NCBI RefSeq assembly: GCF_001421325.1
Contig: NZ_LMJY01000002.1
Span: forward strand, 47,319-111,318
Direction: 5' to 3'
Origin: Novosphingobium sp. Leaf2
GTDB lineage: Bacteria > Pseudomonadota > Alphaproteobacteria > Sphingomonadales > Sphingomonadaceae
DNA: 64,000 nucleotides
The notes beneath the pieces are model-generated. The model had not been told where the DNA came from, ran no database searches, and saw nothing but the letters and a program-made list of their open reading frames with translations. Position 1 is the stretch's first letter. Every line of letters starts with the position of its first letter. The position numbers and the translations under genes were made by a program. Positions 18,199 through 27,092 of the stretch are shown here, one piece after another.

Positions 18199-18930
18199 AT
18201 GATCGTATTTCCCGCCATCGACCTCAAGCAGGGACAAGTCGTGCGCCTGGCCGAAGGGGACATGGCGCGCGCCACCGTTTATGGCGACGATCCCGCCGCG
18301 CAGGCGATGGCTTTCGCGCAGGCCGGCTCGCAATATCTCCATGTCGTTGACCTCGACGGATCGTTCGCAGGCCGGGCGGAAAACCGCGAGGCGGTGGAGG
18401 CCATCGTCGCCGCGTTTCCGGGCCATGTGCAACTGGGCGGCGGCATCCGCACCGCGCAGGCGGTGGCCGGCTGGTTCGACCTTGGCGTCAGCCGGGTGGT
18501 GATGGGCACCGCGGCTTTGAAGGATCCCCAGTTCGTGAAGGACATGGCGGCTGAATATCCCGGCGGCATCGTGGTGGCGGTGGACGCGCGCGATGGCATG
18601 GTGGCGACGGAGGGCTGGGCCGAAGTGTCCGACGTGTCCATCGTCGACATGGCGCGGCGGTTCGAGGATGCGGGCGTTGCCAGCCTGCTGTTCACCGACA
18701 TTGGGCGCGACGGGCTGCTCAAAGGCTGCAACATCGACGCCACCGTCGATCTGGCCCGCCGCACCGACCTGCCGGTGATCGCCAGCGGCGGCGTGAAAGG
18801 GCTCGACGATATCCGTCTGCTGGCGCTGCACGCGAACGATGGGATCGAGGGCGTCATCACCGGGCGCGCCCTGTACGACGGGCGGCTGGATCTTGCCGCT
18901 GCGATCGCCATGGCGGAGCGTGAGGGGTGA
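18199..18930 (+). CDS. hisA: ProFAR isomerase
   Basis: 243 aa TIM barrel. It converts ProFAR to PRFAR by an Amadori rearrangement. 'MIVFPAIDLKQGQVVRLAEG' carries the general base D8, and the phosphate-binding 'GGGIRT' and 'IASGGV' loops and 'EGVITGRALYDGRLDL' are present. ATG 18199 is preferred over upstream in-frame codons that would run into hisH. The stop is shared as GTGA with the next small gene. Confidence 0.97.
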   Translation: MIVFPAIDLKQGQVVRLAEGDMARATVYGDDPAAQAMAFAQAGSQYLHVVDLDGSFAGRAENREAVEAIVAAFPGHVQLGGGIRTAQAVAGWFDLGVSRVVMGTAALKDPQFVKDMAAEYPGGIVVAVDARDGMVATEGWAEVSDVSIVDMARRFEDAGVASLLFTDIGRDGLLKGCNIDATVDLARRTDLPVIASGGVKGLDDIRLLALHANDGIEGVITGRALYDGRLDLAAAIAMAEREG

Positions 18931-19169
18931 ACGAAAACCGCATGATTGCGGTGCTGGCGCTGGTCCTGCTGACGCCCGGCCTGATCTGGGCGCTGGGCGA
19001 TTTTCGTGCAGGCAAAGTGCGCATGATGCTGTTCAGCCGCCGCCGGTCCACGGTAGAGACCTACCGCGATACCGACCCGCGCCGGTTCTGGGCTTATACC
19101 GCCTTCAACCTTGCGGTGTGCGCGGTGGTGGGCGTGTTTGCCATGCTGCTGTTTTTCAAGCCGGAGTGA
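18927..19169 (+). CDS. Small two-helix membrane protein inside the his operon
   Basis: 80 aa from GTG 18927, overlapping the hisA stop. There are two hydrophobic helices (about 6-25 '[20 protein letters not shown]' and about 56-77 '[18 protein letters not shown]') around a basic, polar loop with '[18 protein letters not shown]'. No family recognised. hisF starts 4 bases after the stop, so translation is coupled to histidine enzymes. Confidence 0.75.
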   Translation: MNENRMIAVLALVLLTPGLIWALGDFRAGKVRMMLFSRRRSTVETYRDTDPRRFWAYTAFNLAVCAVVGVFAMLLFFKPE

Positions 19170-19173
19170 GGCC

Positions 19174-19947
19174 ATGACCGTTCGCATCCGTGTCATCCCC
19201 TGCCTGGACGTTCGCGACGGGCGCGTGGTCAAGGGCGTGAATTTCGTCGATCTCAAGGATGCCGGCGACCCGGTGGAACAGGCGCGCGCCTATGACGCAG
19301 CTGGGGCCGACGAGCTGTGCTTTCTGGACATTTCCGCCAGCCATGAAGGGCGCGGCACGCTGCTGGACGTGGTGCAGCGCACCGCCGAGGTCTGCTTCAT
19401 GCCGCTGACCGTCGGGGGCGGGGTGCGTACCGTGGAGGATGCGCGCGCGCTGCTGCTGGCCGGCGCGGACAAGGTGGCGGTGAATTCCGCCGCCGTATCG
19501 CGGCCTGAAGTGGTGGCGGACATTGCCGAAAAGTTCGGCTCGCAGTGCATCGTCGCCTCGGTCGATGCGCGGCGGGTGGACGATGGCACCGGCCCGGCGC
19601 GCTGGGAGATCTTTACCCACGGAGGGCGCAAGGCCACTGGTATCGACGCGCTGGAGCATGCGGTGAAGCTGGCCGGATACGGCGCGGGGGAACTCCTGGT
19701 CACCTCGATGGATGGCGATGGCACCCAGAGCGGCTATGACATAAAGCTGACGCGCGCGATTGCCGATGCCGTGTCCGTGCCGGTGGTCGCCAGTGGCGGC
19801 GTGGGCAATCTGGACCATCTGGTTGCCGGCGTGATCCAGGGCGGCGCCAGTGCGGTGCTGGCAGCGTCCATCTTCCACTTCGGCAAACATACGGTGGCAC
19901 AGGCCCATGCGGCGTTGCGCGCGGCGGGATTGCCCGCGCGCGGCTGA
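19174..19947 (+). CDS. hisF: Imidazole glycerol phosphate synthase, cyclase subunit
   Basis: 257 aa TIM barrel that uses ammonia from HisH to convert PRFAR to imidazole glycerol phosphate and AICAR. '[19 protein letters not shown]' carries the catalytic Asp, '[20 protein letters not shown]' binds phosphate, and the second catalytic Asp lies in '[12 protein letters not shown]'. ATG 19174 matches the family start. Confidence 0.97.
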   Translation: MTVRIRVIPCLDVRDGRVVKGVNFVDLKDAGDPVEQARAYDAAGADELCFLDISASHEGRGTLLDVVQRTAEVCFMPLTVGGGVRTVEDARALLLAGADKVAVNSAAVSRPEVVADIAEKFGSQCIVASVDARRVDDGTGPARWEIFTHGGRKATGIDALEHAVKLAGYGAGELLVTSMDGDGTQSGYDIKLTRAIADAVSVPVVASGGVGNLDHLVAGVIQGGASAVLAASIFHFGKHTVAQAHAALRAAGLPARG

Positions 19948-20078
19948 TTACGCAGCTGTGCATAGTTGGCTTGTTAACTGATCCGTATCGGGACAAGGGC
20001 GTAACCCGTGTTGCTGCGGCGCGGCAATCTGCCAATGCACGTCGCCAGGGCGACATTCAGATTCGCAGGAGCCTTCCA

Positions 20079-20252
20079 GTGCCAGTTCCGAGATACCTCC
20101 CGGCGGTGATCGCGGCGGGCCTGATACCCGTTCCGGCCTATGCGGCGGGCGGCATTCCCCTGCCGGAACCCAGCAGCCTGTTCCTGTTCGGCATGGGCGT
20201 TGTCGGCGTTGCGATCGGTCGCAAGCTGTCTTCCCGCCGGGGCGAGGACTGA
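20079..20252 (+). CDS. Mini PEP-CTERM protein (signal peptide plus sorting signal)
   Basis: 57 aa from GTG 20079, chosen because AGGAG at 20067-20071 is ideally spaced; the same frame is open further upstream without a ribosome site. Residues 1-20 look like a signal peptide ending 'PVPAYA'. Almost immediately there follows a full PEP-CTERM signal: 'IPLPEPSSLF', a transmembrane stretch 'LFLFGMGVVGVAIG' and a basic 'RKLSSRR'. Exosortase would normally cut at the PEP motif of a large exported protein, but here the passenger is only a few residues. It sits between hisF and hisE on the same strand. Confidence 0.75.
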   Translation: MPVPRYLPAVIAAGLIPVPAYAAGGIPLPEPSSLFLFGMGVVGVAIGRKLSSRRGED

Positions 20253-20301
20253 GCGCTTCGCACGCTTGACCGCGCCCGCGCGCCGTCGCATGGCCATGGG
20301 C

Positions 20302-20628
20302 ATGAGCAGCCAAGACACCCTTGCCCGCCTGGAGCAGACCATCGCGCAGCGCCGCGATGCCGATCCGGCCTCCAGCTATGTTGCCAAGCTCAACGCCAAG
20401 GGCCTTGGCAAGATCGCGCAGAAGCTGGGCGAGGAGGCGACCGAAACGGTGATCGCCGCGCTTACCGAAAGCCGCGAGGCGCTGGTGGGCGAAGCGGCGG
20501 ACCTGATCTTCCACATGATCGTGCTGCTGGTTGCCAAGGGCGTGCCGCTAGCTGAGGTGATGGCCGAACTCGATCGCCGTGAGGGCGTTTCCGGCATTGC
20601 CGAAAAGGCCGCCCGCACCGCTGACTGA
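20302..20628 (+). CDS. hisE: Phosphoribosyl-ATP pyrophosphatase
   Basis: 108 aa, all-helical MazG-like fold. It removes pyrophosphate from phosphoribosyl-ATP, the second histidine step. 'DTLARLEQTIAQRR', 'GKIAQKLGEEATETVIAAL' and 'EAADLIFHMIVLLVAKGV' carry the metal-binding Glu/Asp residues. Three in-frame ATGs (20290, 20296, 20302) precede the homologous part, none with a clear ribosome site; 20302 best fits the family length. A HIT-family gene follows 14 bases downstream. Confidence 0.94.
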   Translation: MSSQDTLARLEQTIAQRRDADPASSYVAKLNAKGLGKIAQKLGEEATETVIAALTESREALVGEAADLIFHMIVLLVAKGVPLAEVMAELDRREGVSGIAEKAARTAD

Positions 20629-20642
20629 CCCCGGAGACACCG

Positions 20643-21020
20643 ATGCCCATCGATCCCAAGCTGGCTTACGACCCCGACAACATCTTTGCCCGCATCCTGC
20701 GCGGCGAACTGCCCTGCAGCAAAGTCTATGAAGACGACCATGCGCTGGCCTTCAATGACATTCGCCCTCAGGCCCCGGTGCATGTGCTGGTGATCCCCAA
20801 GGGCGCGTACGTGTCCTGGGACGATTTCACCGCCAAGGCGTCCGACGCCGAGATCGCCGGGTTCATGCGCGCGGTGGGCACAGTAACCCGCCAACTCGAA
20901 CTGGACGGGCCGGGCTATCGCCTGATGGTGAACATGGGCGGGCACGGCCATCAGGAAGTGCCGCATCTGCACGTGCACATCTTTGGGGGCCGCCCGTTCT
21001 TCCAGATGATCGCGGACTGA
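20643..21020 (+). CDS. HIT family (histidine triad) protein
   Basis: 125 aa, HinT-like purine nucleotide-binding hydrolase. 'DNIFARILRGELPCSKVYED', 'FNDIRPQAPVHVLVIPK' and the triad 'EVPHLHVHIFGGR' are present. HIT genes next to hisE are common in alphaproteobacteria; a direct link to histidine synthesis is not established. ATG 20643 has a GGAG just upstream. Last gene of the his cluster. Confidence 0.93.
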   Translation: MPIDPKLAYDPDNIFARILRGELPCSKVYEDDHALAFNDIRPQAPVHVLVIPKGAYVSWDDFTAKASDAEIAGFMRAVGTVTRQLELDGPGYRLMVNMGGHGHQEVPHLHVHIFGGRPFFQMIAD

Positions 21021-21159
21021 CGCACCAGGAGCAGGATCGGCGCGCACGCGAAGCGCCGGACGGTCATCGAAAGTTAACCCCGCAATTCGGCTCACGAGGC
21101 CGGTTTCCGGCAGCTTCGGGCTTGCAGTCGCCCCGCTGCCCGTTACACAACCGCCCGGC

Positions 21160-21645
21160 ATGACGGACGAACCATCATCCTCGCTTGCGCCCGTGTCCGG
21201 CGTGATTTCCGGAGCCACGCACCGCTACCCCTTGCGCGTGTTCTATGAAGACACCGACGCGGGCGGGGTGGTGTACCACGCCAATTACCTGCGCTGGTTC
21301 GAACGCGCACGCTCCGACCTGCTCGACGTGCTGGGGATCGACCAGCGCGGCGCACTGGAGGCCGGCACCGGGCTGTACACCGTCGCCGAAGCGAACCTGC
21401 GCTATCTTGCCCCGGCGCGCCTTGGCGATACGGTGGTGATCGAGACCGTCGCCGTCTCGGTTGGCCGGGTGGCCTGCACCTTGCGCCAGGTGGCCATGCG
21501 TGGCTCGGCCCCGCTATGCGAAGGGGTGGTAAAGGTCGGGTTCATCGGCCTTGACGGACGACCGCGCCGCCAGCCCCAGGCGTGGCAACATGCTTTTCAC
21601 TCGCTCGTTCCCATCGCGATTTCCGCCCTGGAAGGACCAGAATGA
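21160..21645 (+). CDS. ybgC: Acyl-CoA thioesterase YbgC (Tol-Pal associated)
   Basis: 161 aa hotdog-fold thioesterase. 'RVFYEDTDAGGVVYHANYLRWFERARSD' (in form 'FYEDTDAGGVVYHANYL') contains the catalytic Asp and conserved HANY. It hydrolyses short-chain or phospholipid-related acyl-CoA/ACP. It starts the Tol-Pal operon; its TGA overlaps the tolQ ATG. Confidence 0.95.
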   Translation: MTDEPSSSLAPVSGVISGATHRYPLRVFYEDTDAGGVVYHANYLRWFERARSDLLDVLGIDQRGALEAGTGLYTVAEANLRYLAPARLGDTVVIETVAVSVGRVACTLRQVAMRGSAPLCEGVVKVGFIGLDGRPRRQPQAWQHAFHSLVPIAISALEGPE

Positions 21646-22351
21646 CGCTCGACCTGCTTGCCTCGACCATCAGCTTTGCCGGCGATTCCCACGGCCTCAA
21701 CCCGGTAAAGCTGTTTCTCGACGCTGACATCGTGGTGCAGGTGATCATGGCGGGACTTGTCGCTGCCAGCATCTGGGTGTGGACGATCATCATCACGTTT
21801 ACCGTGCGTATGGGCTCGATCTCTCGCCGGTGCGACGAGTATGAGGCGGGTTTCTGGGAGGCCCCAAACTTCGACACCTACCAGAAGGAGCGCCGCCGCG
21901 GCGATGTGCCGATGGGCAAGGTGGCCGGCGCCGGGCTGGCCGAATTCAAGGCCAATGCCACCGCCGCCAATGTCGATGCCGAAGGCGCGCGCCAGCGCAT
22001 CGCCGCGATCATGGGCTCTGCCGTGGGCGAGGAAGCGGACCGGCTTTCCGACCGGCTCAATTTCCTGGCGACAGTGGGCTCGGTCGCCCCGTTCGTGGGC
22101 CTGTTCGGCACCGTATGGGGCATCATGAAAAGCTTCTTCGACATCGGCCAGCAGCAGAATTCCTCGCTGGCGGTGGTAGCGCCGGGTATCTCGGAAGCGC
22201 TGTTCGCCACCGCGATCGGCCTGTTCGCGGCGATTCCGGCGGTCATCGCCTACAACCGCTTTTCGCATAAAGTGAACGGATTCGAGGCGCGTTTGCAGCG
22301 CTTTGCCGATCATCTCCACGCCGCGCTGACCCGCCAGCTGGAGCAGCGCTG

Positions 22352-22352
<1 letters not shown>
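21642..22352 (+). CDS. tolQ: Tol-Pal inner-membrane proton-channel subunit TolQ
   Basis: 236 aa, MotA/TolQ/ExbB family. Three membrane segments: about 29-50 'VVQVIMAGLVAASIWVWTII', about 139-160 around 'TVGSVAPFVGLFGTVWGIM', and about 175-197 with 'AVVAPGISEALFATAIGLFA'. With TolR it forms the proton-driven motor that energises TolA during outer-membrane constriction at division. ATG 21642 overlaps the ybgC stop; the longer open frame upstream lies inside ybgC. Confidence 0.97.
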
Positions 22353-22795
<443 letters not shown>

Positions 22796-22819
22796 CACGC
22801 GAAAGGCTAGGTCCGCCTG

Positions 22820-23863
22820 ATGGCAGCCAAAGGCATTCGCCGGGATGAAGCGATCGGCCTTGCCGTCGCGGTCGCACTGCATGCGGCCGTGCTGGCGGCC
22901 ATCCTGTTCAGCCCGCGCAAGAACGATGTGGTGAAGCCGCCCCCGCGCATCGAGGTGACCATCAGCGATGAGGTTGCCAACACGTCTACCGCACCGTCAC
23001 CCGCCCAGGCATCCCCCGACAAAGGGCCGGAGCAGGGCGAACCCGCGCCCGAGGCCGCGCCTGCGCCTGCCGTGGAGCCAGCCCCGGCGCCGCGCCCCGA
23101 ACCGGCGCCGCAACCCGAACCCGCGCCGGTGCCCCGTCCACGCGACATCGAAAGGCCGCGCCCGCAGCCAAAGCCGGTCCCGGCGCCTCGGCCCAAGCCG
23201 GTCGTCAGGGCGGAGCCCAGGCCGGAAGCCAGACCAAAGCCGCGCCCGGTGCAAAAAGCGCCTCCCGCGCCGGCCCAAAAGCCCGAACCCCGGCGCGAGG
23301 CCAAGCCGGTCGCCCGGCCTGAGCCGGCCCGCAAAAAAGCGCCCGGCACGCCGCGCCAGGGCAGTGCGATCGATTCCATTCTCAAGAGCGAGAAGAAAGC
23401 CCCGCCGGGTCGCACGGCCTCGTCAAGCAAGGCCTCCACCGCCCCTAAAAAGGCCGGTAGCAGCGCGTTCGACGATGCGTTCAAGGCCGGCACACCCGGC
23501 GCCAAGGCGTCCGCAGCAAAAACCGGCACCCCGGCGGCGCAGATCGGCGCGGCGGCCCGCTCTGCCCTCAACGCGGCGATCGGGCGGCAGATCAAGCCGC
23601 ACTGGCAGGCCCCGCAAGGCGCGGACGCGGAACTGCTGGTCACCCGCGTGCGCTTCCGGCTGAACCGCGATGGCAGCTTGTCCGGCGAACCCGAGGTCGT
23701 CAGCACCACCGGCCAGACCGACGCCAACAAGGCGCAGGTCAAGCGGCATCAGGAACAGGCAATCCGCGCCGTGAAGCTTGCCGCACCGTTCAATCTGCCC
23801 GATGATCTTTATGAGGGCTGGAAGGTCGTCACGACCAACTTCGACAGAAGGCTATCGCAATGA
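22820..23863 (+). CDS. tolA: TolA-like envelope protein with Pro-rich linker
   Basis: 347 aa. One N-terminal transmembrane helix (about 13-30, 'LAVAVALHAAVLAAILF') anchors it. Residues about 55-190 are a long Pro/Glu/Lys/Arg-rich linker ('APAPRPEPAPQPEPAP', 'PRPKPVVRAEPRPEARP'), more like TonB than the Ala/Lys helix of enteric TolA. The C-terminal about 100 residues ('RSALNAAIGRQIKPHWQAPQ') form the TolA/TonB-type domain that reaches TolB/Pal. Its place between tolR and tolB fixes the assignment. The stop overlaps the tolB ATG. Confidence 0.9.
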   Translation: MAAKGIRRDEAIGLAVAVALHAAVLAAILFSPRKNDVVKPPPRIEVTISDEVANTSTAPSPAQASPDKGPEQGEPAPEAAPAPAVEPAPAPRPEPAPQPEPAPVPRPRDIERPRPQPKPVPAPRPKPVVRAEPRPEARPKPRPVQKAPPAPAQKPEPRREAKPVARPEPARKKAPGTPRQGSAIDSILKSEKKAPPGRTASSSKASTAPKKAGSSAFDDAFKAGTPGAKASAAKTGTPAAQIGAAARSALNAAIGRQIKPHWQAPQGADAELLVTRVRFRLNRDGSLSGEPEVVSTTGQTDANKAQVKRHQEQAIRAVKLAAPFNLPDDLYEGWKVVTTNFDRRLSQ

Positions 23864-25245
23864 AGATAACCCGCATTTTCGCTCTGGGCCTGATGCTTTC
23901 GGTGTCCAGCGCCGCGTTCGCGCAAGGTGTGCCTGCGCCTGCCACTCCGCCTGCACAGGCCGGGGGCGACGATGGCGGCCTGGAAGTCACCGTCTCGGAT
24001 GACAGCGCCTGGCAGGATCTTGGCATCGCCATCACCAACTTCGCCACCGATGCCGATGTGCCCACCAGCACGAATGCAGGCACCACCGCCTCGCTGGGCC
24101 GCGCCTTGTCGCAGGTGGTGGCGGGCGATCTCAAGAACAATGGGCTGTTCAAGCCGTCCGGCCCCGATGGCCTGCCGCAGCCCGTCTATGCCCAAGTGCA
24201 GGCGCCCGACTATGGCATTTGGGCTTCGCGCAGCGCGCAGATGCTGGTGCAAGGCTATGTGCGCGCAGGCGCGGACGGTCAGATCACCGTGGGCTGCTAC
24301 CTGTATGACGTGCAGCTCAAGCAGCAACTGGTAAAAGGCGGCTGGCAGGTTGCGCCGGGAGACTGGCGGCGGGCCGCGCACAAGTGCGCCGACATGGTCT
24401 ACTCGCGCCTCTCGGGCGAAAGTCCGTTCTTCGATTCCAAGATCGCCTACATCGCCGAAACCGGCCCTAAAGGGCACCGCATGAAGCGGCTGGCGATCAT
24501 GGATTCGGACGGGGCCAACCACCGTTATCTCACTAGCGGCCAGTCGATGGCGCTCACGCCGCGCTATTCGCCGGACTACAAGAAGATCCTCTACCTGTCC
24601 TACCTCAACGGTCAGCCGAGCATCTACGCCTATGATCTGGCGACGGACCGGCAGACCCTGATCGCCCGCACCGGCGCGCCCACTTTGGCGCCGCGCTGGT
24701 CGCCGGACGGCAAGTGGGTGCTCTATTCGATGGCGCGCGGCGGCACGACCGATATCTATCGCATCTCGTCGGCCGGCGGCGGCACCCCGCAGCGGCTGAC
24801 AAATGGGCCGGGCATCAACATCGGCGGCAGCTATTCGCCGGATGGGTCGCGGATCGTGTTCGAAAGCGATCGGTCGGGCAGCCAGCAGATCTACGTGATG
24901 AACGCGGATGGGTCCAACCAGCAGCGCATCAGCTTCTTCGGTGGCCGCGCCGCCACCCCGGAATGGAGCCCGCGCGGTGACCAGATCGCCTTCACGCACA
25001 TCGCCGGCAATCTGCAGATCGCAGTGATGTCGCCAACGGGCGGCAACATGCGTCACCTCACCAATTCCTGGCAGGACGAGGCGCCCACCTGGTCGCCCAA
25101 CGGGCGCATCGTGCAGTTCTTCCGCACCGAAAAGGGCACGGGCACCGCGTCGATCTGGCAGGTGGACCTGACGGGCCGTAACGAACGGCGCTTGCCCACC
25201 CCGGTTGGCGCATCCGATCCCGCGTGGGGGCCGGTCCGTCCCTGA
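23860..25245 (+). CDS. tolB: Tol-Pal translocation protein TolB
   Basis: 461 aa periplasmic protein. Signal peptide 1-22 ('[15 protein letters not shown]'). N-terminal TolB domain about 45-170, then a six-bladed beta-propeller with repeated 'SPD/SPDG' strands ('[14 protein letters not shown]', '[19 protein letters not shown]', '[15 protein letters not shown]', '[14 protein letters not shown]'). It binds Pal and, via its N-terminus, TolA. Confidence 0.97.
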   Translation: MKITRIFALGLMLSVSSAAFAQGVPAPATPPAQAGGDDGGLEVTVSDDSAWQDLGIAITNFATDADVPTSTNAGTTASLGRALSQVVAGDLKNNGLFKPSGPDGLPQPVYAQVQAPDYGIWASRSAQMLVQGYVRAGADGQITVGCYLYDVQLKQQLVKGGWQVAPGDWRRAAHKCADMVYSRLSGESPFFDSKIAYIAETGPKGHRMKRLAIMDSDGANHRYLTSGQSMALTPRYSPDYKKILYLSYLNGQPSIYAYDLATDRQTLIARTGAPTLAPRWSPDGKWVLYSMARGGTTDIYRISSAGGGTPQRLTNGPGINIGGSYSPDGSRIVFESDRSGSQQIYVMNADGSNQQRISFFGGRAATPEWSPRGDQIAFTHIAGNLQIAVMSPTGGNMRHLTNSWQDEAPTWSPNGRIVQFFRTEKGTGTASIWQVDLTGRNERRLPTPVGASDPAWGPVRP

Positions 25246-25373
25246 CAGGCTTGCGCGCGATGCCCGAACGGGTGCGTTGGCTCCCGTTCAGGTTGACAGC
25301 GTTACCAATTGAACGGAAAATTCAGACATGCGCCGGCCCATCCACCGGGCCGCGCAGCACAGGAGATGATCCC

Positions 25374-25925
25374 ATGCCTTTGGTCCTTACGTACTCCAAC
25401 GCCGGCCGCGCAGGGGCTCTGGCGCTCGTGGTCGCAGGCGCGCTGGCGATGTCGGCCTGCAGCAAGAAAGCGCCGGCGCAGCTTCCGCCCGATCCGGGCC
25501 CGGCCACCAGCAGCACCGATGGCGGCTTCGGCAATGGCGCGAATGGCGGCGTGGCGCAGCCGGGCAGCCAGGCCGATTTTCAGGCGAAGATGATGGGGTC
25601 TGACACCATCCACTTCCAGTTGGACAAGTCGGACATCGACCCGCAAGACCAGCAGGCCCTGGCGCGCCAAGCGCAATGGCTGCAGCAGTACCCCGCCAAG
25701 CGCGCCACGATCGAGGGGCATTGCGATGAGCGCGGCACGCGCGAATACAACATCGCGCTGGGCGAACGCCGTGCCAATGCGGCCAAGAACTATCTCGCCA
25801 GCCTGGGTATCGATCCTTCGCGCCTCAACACCGTCAGCTATGGCAAGGAGCGGCCGATCGCGCTGGGCTCTGACGAGCAGGCTTGGGCCCAGAACCGCCG
25901 TGCGGTAACCGTCACGATCGACTGA
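25374..25925 (+). CDS. pal: Peptidoglycan-associated lipoprotein Pal
   Basis: 183 aa from ATG 25374 (AGGAG upstream at 25361-25365). Lipoprotein signal with lipobox 'ALAMSAC' near residue 26, a Gly/Ser-rich linker, then an OmpA domain (about 75-183) with '[16 protein letters not shown]', '[20 protein letters not shown]' and '[10 protein letters not shown]'. It anchors the outer membrane to peptidoglycan and is released by TolB. Last gene of the tol-pal operon. Confidence 0.97.
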   Translation: MPLVLTYSNAGRAGALALVVAGALAMSACSKKAPAQLPPDPGPATSSTDGGFGNGANGGVAQPGSQADFQAKMMGSDTIHFQLDKSDIDPQDQQALARQAQWLQQYPAKRATIEGHCDERGTREYNIALGERRANAAKNYLASLGIDPSRLNTVSYGKERPIALGSDEQAWAQNRRAVTVTID

Positions 25926-26010
25926 GCGAACATCCCCGGCGCGTTGTTTTTGCATCTGAATCCGCGCCGGGACTTGCATCGCTTCGGCATCGGCGCGTAT
26001 CGCGCTTTGA

Positions 26011-26544
26011 ATGAGTCGCGTCCGCCGATCACCTGACTGGGGTTTCCCGCGCTGGCGTGGCTACGGCAGCTCGCGCGAAGCCGCGCAAGTGCGCCTGTGC
26101 GATCGCCACGGCTGCTCGGACATCGGCAACTGCCCGGCCCCCAAAAGCCCGAACAGCCCGGATCGCTGGTATTTCTGCCAACGTCACGCGGCGGAATACA
26201 ACGCCGGCTGGGATTACTTCGCCGGCCTGGATGCCGAAGAAGCGGCGCAGCGCGAAGCGCAGGAACGCGCCGACAACGGCGGCTACAAGGAAACCGCGCA
26301 TTACGGATGGACCGGTTCGGGAGACGGCAGCCGCAGCGCCGACGAAATGCGCGCCCTCGAAGCGCTGGGCCTGGACACGGACGCCGATTTCGACGCGGTG
26401 CGCAAGGCGTGGCGCCTCAAAGCCAAGGAAGTCCACCCGGACGTAAAGCCTGGCGATGCCGAAGCGGCCAAGGCGTTCCAGACGTACCAGCTGGCCTACG
26501 AGGTTCTGCGCGCAGCCGAAGAACGGCGCGAGTGGAAGGGGTGA
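26011..26544 (+). CDS. J-domain (DnaJ-like) protein with N-terminal Cys/His cluster
   Basis: 177 aa. The C-terminal J-domain (about 112-177) has 'RALEALGLDTDADFDAVRKA', the obligatory HPD in 'KAKEVHPDVKPGD' and 'FQTYQLAYEVLRAAEE', so it should stimulate an Hsp70. The N-terminal half has 'RLCDRHGC', 'GNCPAP' and 'WYFCQRHAAEYN', four Cys and two His that could form a zinc site. It lacks the G/F and C-terminal domains of true DnaJ. This layout is recurrent in alphaproteobacteria; client unknown. Confidence 0.88.
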   Translation: MSRVRRSPDWGFPRWRGYGSSREAAQVRLCDRHGCSDIGNCPAPKSPNSPDRWYFCQRHAAEYNAGWDYFAGLDAEEAAQREAQERADNGGYKETAHYGWTGSGDGSRSADEMRALEALGLDTDADFDAVRKAWRLKAKEVHPDVKPGDAEAAKAFQTYQLAYEVLRAAEERREWKG

Positions 26545-26728
26545 CGTTGGCGGCGTAGTTCATGGAAGGCGTCAGGTAGACATTTTCCGTCCCCGACAAA
26601 CGGCGCAAATGTCGAACTTCGAAGCCCGCGTGAAGGTCATATTTTGGTGGGAAGCTGCCGTCAGCTTATTCTGAAGCCACCAAAGGCATCCCAGACTGTG
26701 CAAGACGACGTGTGGGCAGCAAGGTTCA

Positions 26729-26980
26729 TCATGGCTTACGCTTAAACCATTCCAGGAATGCACCAGCGCAAAAACAAATGGCAAATATGGATGTTAAAGA
26801 CCAGTAAACCCAAACAATAGCGGGAGCATTTTTAAGGTGTGACAGGAAATAACCTGAATCGATATAGAATCCTTTTCCTTCCGTTACGAGAACCTGCTTG
26901 GCTGCTAATCCAAGCATAATCGCAAGCATGCCCGCCCATACGATTGGGTTCTGAAATCTTTCAATGCGTTTGCGCCTCAT
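26729..26980 (-). CDS. Small two-helix membrane protein, AT-richer than neighbours
   Basis: 83 aa. Basic N-terminus 'MRRKRIERFQNP', hydrophobic helix about 13-30 ('VWAGMLAIMLGLAAKQVLV'), a polar loop, a second helix about 53-75 ('AIVWVYWSLTSIFAICFCAG') and a basic 'FKRKP' end. No family recognised. The surrounding 26.6-27.0 kb is visibly poorer in GC than the flanks, which hints at recent acquisition. No clear Shine-Dalgarno, so gene status is likely but not certain. Confidence 0.55.
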   Translation of the reverse strand: MRRKRIERFQNPIVWAGMLAIMLGLAAKQVLVTEGKGFYIDSGYFLSHLKNAPAIVWVYWSLTSIFAICFCAGAFLEWFKRKP

Positions 26981-27092
26981 ACGCGGATCATGGCTTTGCG
27001 CGGCAATGTCTGCAAGGGGGCGTAATCAGAAAGTCGGGTTAGCCCCAAAACCCCTGAAAACGCAAACTCCACCTTACCCCTTCACGCCAACC

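Noticed and set aside
25935..25971. 9-bp inverted repeat after pal (CCCGGCGCG/CGCGCCGGG)
   Set aside because: 19-nt loop and no T-run; not convincing as a terminator, although it may slow transcription.
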